Assembly (NCBI RefSeq): GCF_001625015.1 | Contig: NZ_LVWJ02000011.1 | Coordinates: 250,501 to 314,500, forward strand | Length of the DNA: 64,000 nucleotides | Source of the DNA: Lewinella sp. 4G2 | GTDB taxonomy: Bacteria > Bacteroidota > Bacteroidia > Chitinophagales > Saprospiraceae | Direction of reading: 5' to 3' | Shown here: positions 51,181 to 60,582 of the stretch, piece by piece | How the letters are laid out: every line of letters starts with the position of its first letter | How positions within the stretch are numbered: position 1 is the stretch's first letter | The notes under the pieces: generated by a model | Seen by the model: only the letters and a program-made list of their open reading frames with translations | Told to the model about the DNA's origin: nothing | The model's database searches: none | Made by a program: the position numbers and the translations under genes

Positions 51181-54100
51181 TTAAAGACGTTTCATGCGGA
51201 AGACCAAGGTATAACCAAAACGGTCGTCGATGGAGATTTCCCCGCCAAGTCTTGCGGCGCGCATCTTCATATTATCACGGCCCTGCCCGGTTTTTTCCCG
51301 CCGGACGCGCTGCCGTTGCTGGGCGCTGTCGCTGGTGCCGGGTAATGGGTCCGGGGTCTCCTCTTTCTTTTCGCCGTTATCCCGGATGAAGAGTTGGAAC
51401 TGGTTAGCCGTTTGGGTGAGCTCAATGTCAACGTGGGTGGCGTTGGAATGGCGCGCAATGTTGTTGATGGCTTCTTTATAAATGAAGTACAGATCCTGGC
51501 GGATGTTGCCAGAAAGCTCGTTCTCCTCGTCCAGCCCCACGGCCTTGAATTGGTAACGAATCTCGATGGGTAACAGCACCTCATCCGCGTGCTCCTGCAT
51601 CCGTTGGAGGAGATTGCCAATGGTATCCCGCCGGGAATCGATGCTCCAGATGACGTCGCTCATCTTGGAGAGGGCAGTGCGGCCGGCCTCCCCCACCCGG
51701 TCGAGTTTGCCCTGCATTACCTCGTCTTCGGTGCGCCCCTTCAGCAGTTCAGCCTGGAGGGTAATACCGGCGAGCAAGCCGGAAACTTCGTCGTGGATGT
51801 CACTACTGAGCTGGGTCCGCAGTTGCTCATTACGAAGCCGCTCCTTCAACTTGGATTGCAGGATGACCAGGACGAGGGACGCAAAACAGAAAAGCACGAG
51901 CGCCTGAAACCACAATTTCTCGTAGAGGTACTGACGGACGTTGATGCGTAGGGTGGTTTCCTCCGTACCAAAGTTCCCGTTGGCGCCCGCGCCCTGGATG
52001 CGCAGGGTATACTTCCCCGAGCCGAGATTGTTGAAGCGAATGGTCCGTTCATTCGTGAGGGGTACCCAGTCGTCATTGAACCCTTCCAGACGGTAACGGA
52101 ATTGGGTGGAACTCGGCAAATGACCGGCGGGCAGTGCGAAGGAAATGGCCACTGATTTTTCAGCGGCGAAGACAGTCACCTGCCGCAACTCATCGAGGTT
52201 GGTATTGATGATACGCACGTCGTTCCGCCCGTAGACGGTTACTTCGGTGATCATCACCCGGCCTTCGTAGGCCTGGGTACTGAAGTCGCCTTCCCGAAAG
52301 ACTGTGAGGCCATTCGTTCCCCCGAAGAAGAATCGCCCGTCGGTTGCGCGGTGGTGGCTGAGGGGCGTGAATACGTCGCCGGCCAGCCCGTCCTCCCGGT
52401 AGAATCGGCGGAAGTCGTCCGGGTTGAAGGACCGGGTGAGGTGGGTCAACCCGTTATTGCTGGAGAGCCACAGGCCGCCGCTCGTATCCGGCGTGATGCC
52501 AACGATCTGGTTGCTACTCAGCCCGTCCACCCGGGAATAATCTTTGAGGGATTTTCCATCCAAGCCGTACGTTTTCAGGCCGGATGTCGTGGCCAGGTAG
52601 TAAACGTTGTTGAGCTCAAGGATGCTGGTGATGGGTTCGGAAAAAGCACCAAGGGCGACCTCTTCCGGAGAGGAGGTGAGGTAGGTGAGGTTTCGCGTTT
52701 CCGGCTCGAATCGCAGTAGGCCCCGATCCGCCGTTCCGAGTAGAAGTTCTCCCTTCGCCGCGCGGGTGAGCGACTCAATGGCGAAGCCGCTGATGGGCTT
52801 GGGGGCGTCTTCCCCCTTCGCTTCCACTACGGTGAACAAATTGGTGGTCTCGTTAAATTCCAGCAACATGCCGACTTCACTTGCGTCGGAGGCGGCGATG
52901 TACGTCTTTCCCCTGGCATCCTGCGCCAGCGCCCCTAATGGATAAAGACTGGGGAATACTTGTGCACGTAGGGTTGCCAAATCGACTTGGATGAGAATAC
53001 CGCCCTTCTTGCGGTCGGCGGATTTGGCCGTGGCCCAAAGGGCGTTGTATTCCGGGTCGTAGAGCAGGCCGTAACCGGCGCGAAAATTGAGCAGTTCCGT
53101 AGTGTCCGCGGCGAGGGTAATTTGTAAGGTATCGGGTTGCTCCGCACCGGCGGGAAAGGCGTAGATGTGGCCCTCTTTTTCGATGACGTAGACGGTTCCG
53201 TTGTCGTCTTCGCAGATACCGTGGAGGGTGTTCTGGCCAAGTTTATCCTCCGCCCGGGTGGTGAGAAAGGTGCGGACGGAATTGGAGTAGCGCTCGATGA
53301 CGCCGAGCCCCTCCCGCAGGCCGAGGTAAACCGTTTCGTTGAAATCGAGTGCGGTAGCAGCGGTCACGGCCCGCCCGGTGGGAAGTGATTTTTCGAAGAG
53401 GGTGAAGTCTCCGGTGGTGTCCACCAGGTAGTACTCGCTGGGGAAGGCATCGCCAAGAATATCCTCCGTGGCCTGAATGAGCAGTTGCCCTTTTTCGTCG
53501 TGAGAAACGGCCGGGTAGCGCAAACCATCATCAAGTTGTGACACTGGGAAGGGAGGTTGATCGCCACCGGGCTGCCAGTTGAAGAGCGGATAACCATCGC
53601 GAAAGCTGAAATACACCCCGCCATCGGCCGCTTCGGCAAAGAAATAAAAACGCCGTTGCCCGGCGGTGGATTCGAAGGGCGTACTCAAGATCTCACCAGT
53701 AGCGCTAAGATGGCGGAAGCCGTGCTCCTCATCGTAAAGCACGAATTGGCCGTTGGTAAGGGGCAGTAGTTCGACGCGGGGCGCAAGCGTCGTCCAGGCA
53801 TCGTTGGGCTCGTGAAAGATGGGGGTGAATTGCCGCGCCGGATCCTGCACGTATGGGGTATACTCGTAAATGAAGGTCCCTTCACTGCCGATCGTTACTA
53901 CGAAGACTCGCCCAAGCGCATCCGTCGTAATCGCCCGCGGATAGCCGAGGACGCCCGTGCTGGGGACGAGTGCTACCTGCCGCACTTCCTTCGTGACGGG
54001 GTTGAAGCGGTCGAAGTAGCCGTAGAAACCGCCGGGGGTAAGGACGAACCAGCCTTCATTATCCAGCGAGATATTGCTGATGGCGCCTTCGGAAAGTTGT

Positions 54101-54333
54101 TGATCTTCCGCCGGTCCGACGCCGAAGCGGGTGAAGCGCTGGCCGTCAAAGCGGTTAAGGCCGTCCATGGTCGCGACCCATAAGAAGCCGTCCTCGCTGA
54201 TGTAGAAGTCATTGATCTCCCGCTCACTCAGGCCGTCATTGACGGTGAAGTACTCGATGCGGAGTTGCTGAGCGATCCCAATATTGGGAAGGCAGCAGCT
54301 GGCAAGGAGGAGTAGGAGGAGAGGGCGAAGCAA
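51181..54333 (-). CDS. Hybrid-sensor-like histidine kinase with Reg_prop and Y_Y_Y domains
   Basis: The product is 1050 residues. A signal peptide (to about 22) leads to two periplasmic seven-bladed propellers built of Reg_prop repeats (about 25-690; LWVATMDGLNRFDG, LWLSSNNGLTHL), then a Y_Y_Y domain (about 730-800) and one TM helix (about 810-830). The HisKA_3-type dimerisation helix carries the phosphoacceptor His in SDIHDEVSGLLAGI (about 852), and the HATPase_c domain shows NNIARHSNATHV, RDNGE and GQGRDNMKMRAARLGGEI. Between the D and G boxes there is an unusual charged stretch of about 30 residues. No receiver domain is fused. A NarL-type regulator lies beyond hldD. Confidence 0.92.
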   Translation of the reverse strand: MLRPLLLLLLASCCLPNIGIAQQLRIEYFTVNDGLSEREINDFYISEDGFLWVATMDGLNRFDGQRFTRFGVGPAEDQQLSEGAISNISLDNEGWFVLTPGGFYGYFDRFNPVTKEVRQVALVPSTGVLGYPRAITTDALGRVFVVTIGSEGTFIYEYTPYVQDPARQFTPIFHEPNDAWTTLAPRVELLPLTNGQFVLYDEEHGFRHLSATGEILSTPFESTAGQRRFYFFAEAADGGVYFSFRDGYPLFNWQPGGDQPPFPVSQLDDGLRYPAVSHDEKGQLLIQATEDILGDAFPSEYYLVDTTGDFTLFEKSLPTGRAVTAATALDFNETVYLGLREGLGVIERYSNSVRTFLTTRAEDKLGQNTLHGICEDDNGTVYVIEKEGHIYAFPAGAEQPDTLQITLAADTTELLNFRAGYGLLYDPEYNALWATAKSADRKKGGILIQVDLATLRAQVFPSLYPLGALAQDARGKTYIAASDASEVGMLLEFNETTNLFTVVEAKGEDAPKPISGFAIESLTRAAKGELLLGTADRGLLRFEPETRNLTYLTSSPEEVALGAFSEPITSILELNNVYYLATTSGLKTYGLDGKSLKDYSRVDGLSSNQIVGITPDTSGGLWLSSNNGLTHLTRSFNPDDFRRFYREDGLAGDVFTPLSHHRATDGRFFFGGTNGLTVFREGDFSTQAYEGRVMITEVTVYGRNDVRIINTNLDELRQVTVFAAEKSVAISFALPAGHLPSSTQFRYRLEGFNDDWVPLTNERTIRFNNLGSGKYTLRIQGAGANGNFGTEETTLRINVRQYLYEKLWFQALVLFCFASLVLVILQSKLKERLRNEQLRTQLSSDIHDEVSGLLAGITLQAELLKGRTEDEVMQGKLDRVGEAGRTALSKMSDVIWSIDSRRDTIGNLLQRMQEHADEVLLPIEIRYQFKAVGLDEENELSGNIRQDLYFIYKEAINNIARHSNATHVDIELTQTANQFQLFIRDNGEKKEETPDPLPGTSDSAQQRQRVRREKTGQGRDNMKMRAARLGGEISIDDRFGYTLVFRMKRL

Positions 54334-54384
54334 GGGGGGATGATCTAATTAAGGATACACTGGTGGCAGGAGCGTGTTATGAGG

Positions 54385-54420
54385 CCCTCTCCCCCAGCCC
54401 CTCTCCAGGGGAGAGGGGAG
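54385..54420. repeat. CCCCTCTCC palindrome
   Basis: CCCTCTCCCCCAGCCCCTCTCC followed by GGAGAGGGG gives a 9-bp perfect stem. It lies in the 156-bp gap between the kinase and hldD. Similar words occur in many unrelated bacterial genomes. Confidence 0.65.
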
Positions 54421-54489
54421 CAATAATCTACTTGTTATCAGACAATTTAGTTTTGATCTCTTAATACACTGTTTATAACAACTGCACCA

Positions 54490-55461
54490 TCAAAGATATT
54501 CACCGGGCACTAGGTATTCGCTGACGTACTCCCCCACCCCTTCTTCGAGGGAGCGGAAGGGAGCGTCGTAACCGGCGGCGCGAAGTTTGCCCATTTCTGC
54601 CTGGGTGTAGTACTGGTACTTATCGCGGATATCGGCCGGAGTGTCGATGAAGCTGATGGCTTCTTCTTTACCCATGGCCCGGAAGGTGGCGCGGGCGAGA
54701 TCGAGGAAGGTGCGGGCTTCGCCGGTGCCGAGGTTGTAGAGGCCGTGGTTCTCCGGTTGCTCGCTCATGAGCCAGATCATGACGTTGCAGAGATCCTTGA
54801 CGTAGATGAAATCGCGCTGCTGGTGGCCGTCCGCAATGTCATCCCGGTGGCTGCGGAAGAGCTTCATCGCGCCGGTGGCCCGGACCTGACGGTAGGTGTG
54901 CCAGACGACGCTGGCCATGCGGCCCTTGTGGTATTCGTTGGGGCCGTAAACGTTGAAAAATTTGAGGCCATACCAGGACGGTGGCGTGGCGGATTCCGCG
55001 AGGGCCCAGGCATCGAAGTCGTTCTTACTACGGCCGTATTCGTTGAGGGGCTCGAGGTCACTTACGATGTCGTGGCGGTCTTCGTAGCCCAATTCCCCCA
55101 AGCCGTAGGTGGCACCAGAAGAGGCATAAATGAGGGGGATGGACCACTGGGTGCAACGCTTCCATACCTCTTTGGAATAGTTGCGGTTTAGGCGGTCGAA
55201 CAGTGGTTTGTTGGTTTCGGTAGTGTCCGTCCGGGCACCCAGGTGGAAGACGCCTTTCAGGGGCCACTGCTTTTCGTCCCAGACGGTGAAGAAGTCATCC
55301 CGCTCGATCTTTTCGGTGAATTGCTTACCGAGGAGGTTGGGCGTCTTATCGTGGTAGTGGACGAAATCGTCGACCAAAATGAGGTCGGTGACGTTTTGCT
55401 GGTTAAGGAGGCCAACGAGGGCACTCCCGATGAACCCGGCCGCTCCGGTGATGACGTACAT
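54490..55461 (-). CDS. hldD: ADP-L-glycero-D-manno-heptose 6-epimerase
   Basis: The product is 323 residues, an extended SDR. The nucleotide loop TGAAGFIGS is at 5-13, and GLKFFNVYGPNEYHKGRMASV (about 172-192) is the HldD signature that separates it from other epimerases. The catalytic YGRSK lies near 142-146. It converts ADP-D-glycero-D-manno-heptose to the L-glycero form for LPS core. It stands between a kinase and a response regulator without other heptose genes. Confidence 0.93.
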   Translation of the reverse strand: MYVITGAAGFIGSALVGLLNQQNVTDLILVDDFVHYHDKTPNLLGKQFTEKIERDDFFTVWDEKQWPLKGVFHLGARTDTTETNKPLFDRLNRNYSKEVWKRCTQWSIPLIYASSGATYGLGELGYEDRHDIVSDLEPLNEYGRSKNDFDAWALAESATPPSWYGLKFFNVYGPNEYHKGRMASVVWHTYRQVRATGAMKLFRSHRDDIADGHQQRDFIYVKDLCNVMIWLMSEQPENHGLYNLGTGEARTFLDLARATFRAMGKEEAISFIDTPADIRDKYQYYTQAEMGKLRAAGYDAPFRSLEEGVGEYVSEYLVPGEYL

Positions 55462-55560
55462 ACGTTGCTATTTAGGGGCACAAAGATACTTGAGGTAACG
55501 TTCCTTGTTGGTTTTAGGTCGCCGTGCATTACATTACCTTCCGCAACCAATTGCCCTACT

Positions 55561-56202
55561 ATGATCCACCTCGGAATGATTGAAGACGAACCCATCATGC
55601 TGGCCAGCATCGGGGAATGTTTTGAGGGCAACCGGGATGTAGAGATCGTCCTGGCCGCCACCTCTGTGGAGGATTTCCTCGCCAATGCGCCCGAAGATGG
55701 CAAGCTCAACACCTTACTACTGGACATCATGCTACCCGGAATGTCGGGCATCGCGGGCATCCCCCGGTTACTGGACCTGGCGCCGGAGTTGGATATCATC
55801 ATGCTTACGAACTCCGATGATTCGGATAATATCTTCCAGGCCCTGCAGGCGGGAGCCGTTGGGTACATCTCAAAGAAGCGGATCAACCCAAGTATCATCC
55901 AGGATGCCGTCTATACGGTACACCGGGGTGGTTCTTACATGAGCCCTAGTATTGCGCGCAAGGTGGTGGCCTTTCACAACCAGCAGAACCGCCGCCCGAC
56001 GATGGACCCCGCCAACCGCCTCACCCCAAGGCAACTGGACATCGTTCAGGGATTGGTCGACAACCTGAGCTACCGGGAAATTGGGGAACGCCTCAACATC
56101 AGCATCGAAACCGTGCGGGACCACATCAAGAACATTTACCGGAAACTACGCGTCAACTCCAAGATGGAGGTGGTGCATAAGAAATTGAAAGGAGAAATAT
56201 AG
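55561..56202 (+). CDS. NarL/FixJ-type response regulator
   Basis: The product is 213 residues. The start at 55561 is chosen because it begins the receiver domain; a longer frame from 55243 covers hldD antisense. The receiver domain has acidic E8/D9, phosphoacceptor D55 (LLLDIMLPG), Thr in LTNSDD and Lys in YISKK. The LuxR HTH is at about 148-205 (LTPRQLDIVQGLVDNLSYREIGERLNISIETVRDHI). It is the likely partner of the histidine kinase 1.2 kb away on the other strand, a HisKA_3 type that typically pairs with NarL regulators (inference). Confidence 0.93.
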   Translation: MIHLGMIEDEPIMLASIGECFEGNRDVEIVLAATSVEDFLANAPEDGKLNTLLLDIMLPGMSGIAGIPRLLDLAPELDIIMLTNSDDSDNIFQALQAGAVGYISKKRINPSIIQDAVYTVHRGGSYMSPSIARKVVAFHNQQNRRPTMDPANRLTPRQLDIVQGLVDNLSYREIGERLNISIETVRDHIKNIYRKLRVNSKMEVVHKKLKGEI

Positions 56203-56253
56203 TCAGGTAGTAGCGTAGTCGGGTAGTGCCGCACTACCCAACTACCCGACTAA
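56201..56253. repeat. TAGTCGGG inverted array, second copy
   Basis: The array starts with the TAG stop of the response regulator (56200-56202), then GTAGTCGGGTAGT-GCCGC-ACTACCCAACTAC. It has the same design as 6587-6671. Confidence 0.8.
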
Positions 56254-56281
56254 AATCTTCCCGACTAAGAAACTAACAAAC

Positions 56282-57286
56282 ATGAACTCCAGCACACTAG
56301 GCGAATTCCTCCTCGGCCGGCCCGGCGATTTTCAGTACGAGAACGCGGAGCTGGGTCGCCTCCTAAATGCCATCCGCCTGGCGGGTAAGGTCGTTTCCCA
56401 CGAGATCCGCAAGGCTGGACTAGTAGACATTACCGGTACGGTGGGTTCCACCAACGTGCAGGGGGAAGAGCAGCAGAAATTGGACATCTTCGCCAACGAC
56501 GCTTTTATCAACACCCTGACCAACCGGGAGATCGTGTGTGGGATTGTTTCCGAAGAGAATGAGGACATCATCGAGATCCACGGCGCGGATAATCGCAATC
56601 GAAATAAGTACGTCGTGGTGATGGACCCGCTGGATGGCAGCTCGAACATCGACGCCAACATTACGGTGGGGACGATCTTTGGTATCTACCACCGGATCTC
56701 CCCCATCGGTACGCCGGTGACGATGGAGGACTTCCTGCAGAGTGGCAACAATCAAGTAGCGGCAGGTTTCATCGCTTACGGTACGTCCACGATGATGGTA
56801 TATACTACCGGCAACGGGGTGAACGGTTTCACGCTGAACCCGGCTATCGGCACCTATTACCTCTCCCACCCTAACGTGACCATCCCGAAAGACGGCGGCA
56901 TCTTTAGTGTGAATGAGGGCGGCTACGTCCACTTCCCGCAGGGCGTAAAAAACTACATTAAGTACTGCCAGAAGGAAGAGGGGGACCGCCCCTACAAAGG
57001 CCGTTACGTAGGTTCCATGGTCGCCGACGTCTGGCGGACGATGCTCCAGGGCGGGATCTACTTTTACCCCGAAAGCACGGGCAAACCCCACGGCAAGTTG
57101 CGTCTACTCTACGAGTGCAATCCCCTGGCCTTCCTGATGGAACAAGCCGGCGGTAAAGCCACCAACGGCCACATGCGCATCATGGACATCAAGCCGACGG
57201 ATATCCACCAACGGATGCCCTTCTTTGGAGGGGATGCGAAGATGGTGGATAAAGCGATGGAGTTTATACGGTTGGCTGGGGAGTAA
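56282..57286 (+). CDS. fbp: Fructose-1,6-bisphosphatase, class 1
   Basis: The product is 334 residues. The metal/catalytic motifs are [13 protein letters not shown] (about 118-130), EENED near 92-96, the substrate Tyr/Arg region [12 protein letters not shown] (about 239-250), and [14 protein letters not shown] near the C-terminus. The enzyme is gluconeogenic. Upstream is the second TAGTCGGG array, so any promoter lies within or behind repeat DNA. Confidence 0.96.
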   Translation: MNSSTLGEFLLGRPGDFQYENAELGRLLNAIRLAGKVVSHEIRKAGLVDITGTVGSTNVQGEEQQKLDIFANDAFINTLTNREIVCGIVSEENEDIIEIHGADNRNRNKYVVVMDPLDGSSNIDANITVGTIFGIYHRISPIGTPVTMEDFLQSGNNQVAAGFIAYGTSTMMVYTTGNGVNGFTLNPAIGTYYLSHPNVTIPKDGGIFSVNEGGYVHFPQGVKNYIKYCQKEEGDRPYKGRYVGSMVADVWRTMLQGGIYFYPESTGKPHGKLRLLYECNPLAFLMEQAGGKATNGHMRIMDIKPTDIHQRMPFFGGDAKMVDKAMEFIRLAGE

Positions 57287-57376
57287 GGGCATAATGGCGA
57301 GAATTGTCTACCGCCGCGGGTGAGTTAGCGGTGGCCATCAGGAATTTAATCCGGGCGTTATGCCTACCTTTCTTTT

Positions 57377-57946
57377 ATGGGCATTCAATATTCTGGCGAC
57401 GATACGGCTAAGACCGCTCAACCCTGGTTGACGATCGGCTACCGAATATTCAGCCAGGAAGGACCCGGTGCGCTGCACATTGAACGCCTGGCAAAACAGC
57501 TGGGCAAGAGTAAATCTTCCTTTTACCACCATTTTTCCGATCGAGAGATCTTCATTTCCAAGCTTCTCGATTTACACTTTAACCGAGCAGTTGCCATCGC
57601 TGTTAAGGAAAAGGATTGCGAGAATGCAGAGGGTTTAATTAGCATTCTCCTGGAGCACCGTCAGGATATGTTCTTTCACCGTGCGTTACGGTACCACGCC
57701 AAAGAAGAAATGTTTGCTAAATGCATCGAGGCCGTTGATGACGTTACCACCACCGCCGTTAGCGGTGTATGGGCTCGAATCACCGGCCTTGAAATGAATT
57801 CATTTCTGGCTACCCGGCTATACCAGCTCCAGGTAGATAGCTTTTTCCTGCGCCTGGACTCCGAAGACTTTACCGCTCGCTGGTTAGCGGCCTACTTTAA
57901 AGAAGTAGCGCAGATGGTACTGGAGATACGACGGCTGTCTGCTTAG
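57377..57946 (+). CDS. TetR-family transcriptional regulator
   Basis: The product is 189 residues. The HTH is at about 24-55 (PGALHIERLAKQLGKSKSSFYHHFSDREIFI), and the rest is a helical ligand-binding domain with no further family sign. Codon use is more AT-rich at wobble positions than in FBPase. The next gene downstream, a small membrane protein, is 143 bp away on the same strand and may be its target. The ligand is unknown. Confidence 0.88.
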   Translation: MGIQYSGDDTAKTAQPWLTIGYRIFSQEGPGALHIERLAKQLGKSKSSFYHHFSDREIFISKLLDLHFNRAVAIAVKEKDCENAEGLISILLEHRQDMFFHRALRYHAKEEMFAKCIEAVDDVTTTAVSGVWARITGLEMNSFLATRLYQLQVDSFFLRLDSEDFTARWLAAYFKEVAQMVLEIRRLSA

Positions 57947-58089
57947 TCCCAGTAGAATAAGTAGGGCTTATATACCTGAATTATAGTATTTTGGGTATAG
58001 CTGTGGAAGGTAGAAGAGAATAATTAGACGCTACCGTCTAATCAGCACTACTTACCGGCCTGATCTTGCGGATAAATTAATCCATAACA

Positions 58090-58548
58090 ATGAAAAGTGC
58101 TGCTACTTTTACTTCAACTCCTTTTTTTCGCACGCCTACTGGTCACCGATTTTGGTTAAGAATATCGGCAATCGTTATTGGATCATTCGGTCCGATTTTT
58201 ATGCTTGGAGCCTGGCTACCTACGGCCGAGGCAGCCCGCTGGTCGCTGGACCTACTGTCATGGCCACTCGATGGAGACACTCGGTACACAGACCCGGACA
58301 CTCGGTTTCTCTCTGCGCTTACCGGCGGGTTCTTAATGGGCTGGGGAATGATGGTTTGGGGCATTTCCCGGTGGGTGCCCAACGAAGGGCTCAATGCTGC
58401 ACGTAGGAGCCTGGTCCTTGGGTTTCTGGCGTGGTTTATAACGGATAGTGTGGGCTCCGTGCTAGCCGGAGCAGCATCTAATGTTGGGTTCAACATCTTG
58501 ATCCTACTGATTGGAGTAGGGCCGCTTTGGTGGAGGGCTCGTGTCTAG
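58090..58548 (+). CDS. Small four-TM membrane protein, unknown function
   Basis: The product is 152 residues with four hydrophobic helices (about 22-45, 72-92, 104-122, 128-148). It contains GWGMMVWGISRWVPN and LSALTGGFLMGWG. I recognise no family. It probably responds to the upstream TetR regulator (inference from order alone). The antisense 3' end overlaps the ATPase remnant frame. Confidence 0.6.
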   Translation: MKSAATFTSTPFFRTPTGHRFWLRISAIVIGSFGPIFMLGAWLPTAEAARWSLDLLSWPLDGDTRYTDPDTRFLSALTGGFLMGWGMMVWGISRWVPNEGLNAARRSLVLGFLAWFITDSVGSVLAGAASNVGFNILILLIGVGPLWWRARV

Positions 58549-58599
58549 AGTTAAATACTCTAGGGGAATCGTGGACTTTCTCCTGGCAGTCAATTTCCC

Positions 58600-58770
58600 C
58601 GTCTGCAATCCCGTCAAGTCGAAAGCGAAATCGTCAGCGTATGCCGTTCGTATCAAGAAGGTATTTCCGACACGGCGGCGACCAATCACGGCGACCATCT
58701 CGGGTTGGTCGGATTCTAAGTCTTGCTGGAGAATAACCAAAGGCTGCTCTCTACCAATGAACTGATGCAT
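58600..58770 (-). pseudogene. N-terminal remnant of a P-loop ATPase (DUF234/DUF4143-like)
   Basis: About 57 residues match the start of the large AAA proteins of the archaeal-ATPase type: FIGREQPLVILQQDL, then GRRRVGNTFLIR where the family has GRRRVGKTFLIR. The Walker A Lys is therefore changed to Asn, and the match ends near residue 57, after which the frame is unrelated. Intact members are about 400-500 residues. This is a decayed remnant; no other part is visible nearby. Direct repeats at 58778-58846 flank its start. Confidence 0.7.
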
Positions 58771-58777
58771 GACTCAT

Positions 58778-58846
58778 ACTTCCCGCCAATTATAACTCCA
58801 TATCTGGCGTAAAGTCCTTTCCAGACCCCACTTCCCGCCAATTATA
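58778..58846. repeat. Direct repeat ACTTCCCGCCAATTATA, two copies
   Basis: Copies are at 58778-58794 and 58830-58846, 52 bp apart, in the gap between the ATPase remnant and the VWA gene. Confidence 0.8.
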
Positions 58847-58855
58847 GCACCAAAA

Positions 58856-60364
58856 CTAACGTGAACCCACCAACGACAACCCCCGCGTAACCTCCCGAAT
58901 CACCCCCTTCCGCGCCGGGTCGTAGATCCAATTGGTATCAAAACGGCCGAGGAGGTCGCCGTTGGCCTCCGTGCTGAGGGCGAGGCTGTGGAATTCGGTA
59001 TTCTTATTCTGCTGGAAGTAGGCCACCTCGTTCAGGACGTCCTGGTCGATCTTGTACATCACGAAGTCGGAGATCATGAGCACGTCCGCATCCTCGTAGT
59101 CGTGGGACTTTAGTTGGCGGAGGGCTTCGTAGAGCGCGAGCGTCGCGTCCGTCCCGCCGTAGAAGGACATTTGGAGGAACTTGGCCAACTCATCGATGCT
59201 GTTGGCGATATCGTAGAGGTCGATGGTTTGAATGCCGGTACTGAAGTTGATCAGGTAGGCCCGCCGGCTGGAGTTGATGGCCATCTTCAGGATGCCCAAG
59301 GTCAGCACTTTGGCGATCTCTTCGGGGCGGCCCATCATGGATTGCGAGGTGTCCACGCAAACGATGAACGGACCCTTCTCACGCTGCTTTACGCGCTGGT
59401 GGACTTCCATAATCTGGTCCTCACTCCGCACCAATTTCCGGTCTTCGTAGCGAAGGGTGATCAGACGTTCATCGGCGAATTTCTTCAGGAAGGCCGTCTC
59501 CGTTGCCGCGTCGCTCAATAGTGCGGTTTCGGAACTGAGGAGGTGATTCAGGTCATTGGATTCCCGCACGCCTACAATCTCGGTTTTGGCCAGTTCGTCC
59601 GTTACCCATTCCTGGCGGACGATCGTTTTCTCGAAGGTCTCCTCCTCAATCTCGATCTCGGCTTCCCGCAATTGGCCCAACAAATCGGCGAGGCGGCGGA
59701 GGGATTCTTCGTCGGCCAGTAGGTCATTGTATTGTGCCAGGGCATCGAAGCTGGTGGATTGCCAGAGGTCGCGGCTCATGTCCCACCCCAGGTAGTCGGT
59801 AAAGGGGTTGATGATGGACTTTAGCCGGCGGTATTCCTCCACCTTATTGGTGAGGAGATCCACGAAGTTTTCCTTCGCTTCGCTGAATTTTTGGAGTTGG
59901 TAGGCCAGGATCTTCGCCTGGAGGAGGGCATCCCACTGCCCCAACAGATCGGTCAGGATGCGTTCGAAGTTTTGGCGGTCTTCGGCCGTCCACTCCGTCA
60001 CCTCCTTTTCGAAATAAGTATCCAGCCGATTGCGGTAGAACTCAACGTCCAGTTCTTCCCTGGTATAAAAAGTGGTGAGGTTTTGCAGCAGATACGGGTA
60101 GCGCGTACTGAAGGCTTTCACTGGCGTGACGCTCCAACCGGATAGTAGGTCCACCTCCTTCACGTAGGGGTGCTTACTCTCCACTTTCGCAAAGGTCTTT
60201 TTAATCCAGTAAAGCGTATCCAGCACGATCTGCTGGGTGATGCTTTCGTTGTCCTTACAGACAAACAGCAGTTGGTCAATAGCAAACACTTCGTCTAGGG
60301 CGCGGACAAAGTAGCGGGCGTACTGGTCGTTGAGCTCCTCCCCTTCGTAGTCGCGACCCGTCAC
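58856..60364 (-). CDS. VWA-domain protein, ViaA-like
   Basis: From GTG at 60364 the product is 502 residues. The N-terminal 300 are helical and acidic. The C-terminal VWA domain (about 330-495) has a MIDAS DTSQS (CVDTSQSMMG), Thr in GGTDA and Asp in ISDFV. This layout resembles ViaA, the partner of the MoxR ATPase RavA, but no RavA gene is here. The frame continues upstream for about 35 codons (EQEYQRFIEFGQLLDRRTRR and following) that look like real protein but contain no ATG, GTG or TTG. The annotated start is therefore probably too short, or the true start was lost. Confidence 0.82.
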   Translation of the reverse strand: MTGRDYEGEELNDQYARYFVRALDEVFAIDQLLFVCKDNESITQQIVLDTLYWIKKTFAKVESKHPYVKEVDLLSGWSVTPVKAFSTRYPYLLQNLTTFYTREELDVEFYRNRLDTYFEKEVTEWTAEDRQNFERILTDLLGQWDALLQAKILAYQLQKFSEAKENFVDLLTNKVEEYRRLKSIINPFTDYLGWDMSRDLWQSTSFDALAQYNDLLADEESLRRLADLLGQLREAEIEIEEETFEKTIVRQEWVTDELAKTEIVGVRESNDLNHLLSSETALLSDAATETAFLKKFADERLITLRYEDRKLVRSEDQIMEVHQRVKQREKGPFIVCVDTSQSMMGRPEEIAKVLTLGILKMAINSSRRAYLINFSTGIQTIDLYDIANSIDELAKFLQMSFYGGTDATLALYEALRQLKSHDYEDADVLMISDFVMYKIDQDVLNEVAYFQQNKNTEFHSLALSTEANGDLLGRFDTNWIYDPARKGVIREVTRGLSLVGSR

Positions 60365-60483
60365 CTTGGCGCGTAGGTACTCTACGAGGTAGCGGCGGGT
60401 GCGCCGGTCCAGGAGTTGGCCGAATTCGATGAAGCGTTGGTATTCTTGTTCTAGGAGGGAGATTATTGGGGGACTTTGGAGGT

Positions 60484-60502
60484 TAGATTTTGGATTTTAG
60501 AG
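60484..60502. repeat. TTAGATTTTGGATTTTAGA array near the VWA start
   Basis: The same word family as 29366-29402 and 32691-32757. Here it borders the 5' end of a gene that lacks a visible start codon. Confidence 0.7.
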
Positions 60503-60582
60503 TCGGTGTGTTTTCGACAAGAGGGAAAAGGAGATAAGGGAGGATAGGGAGTTTGCTCCTGCGGAGCTTTCATCTCTTTCTT

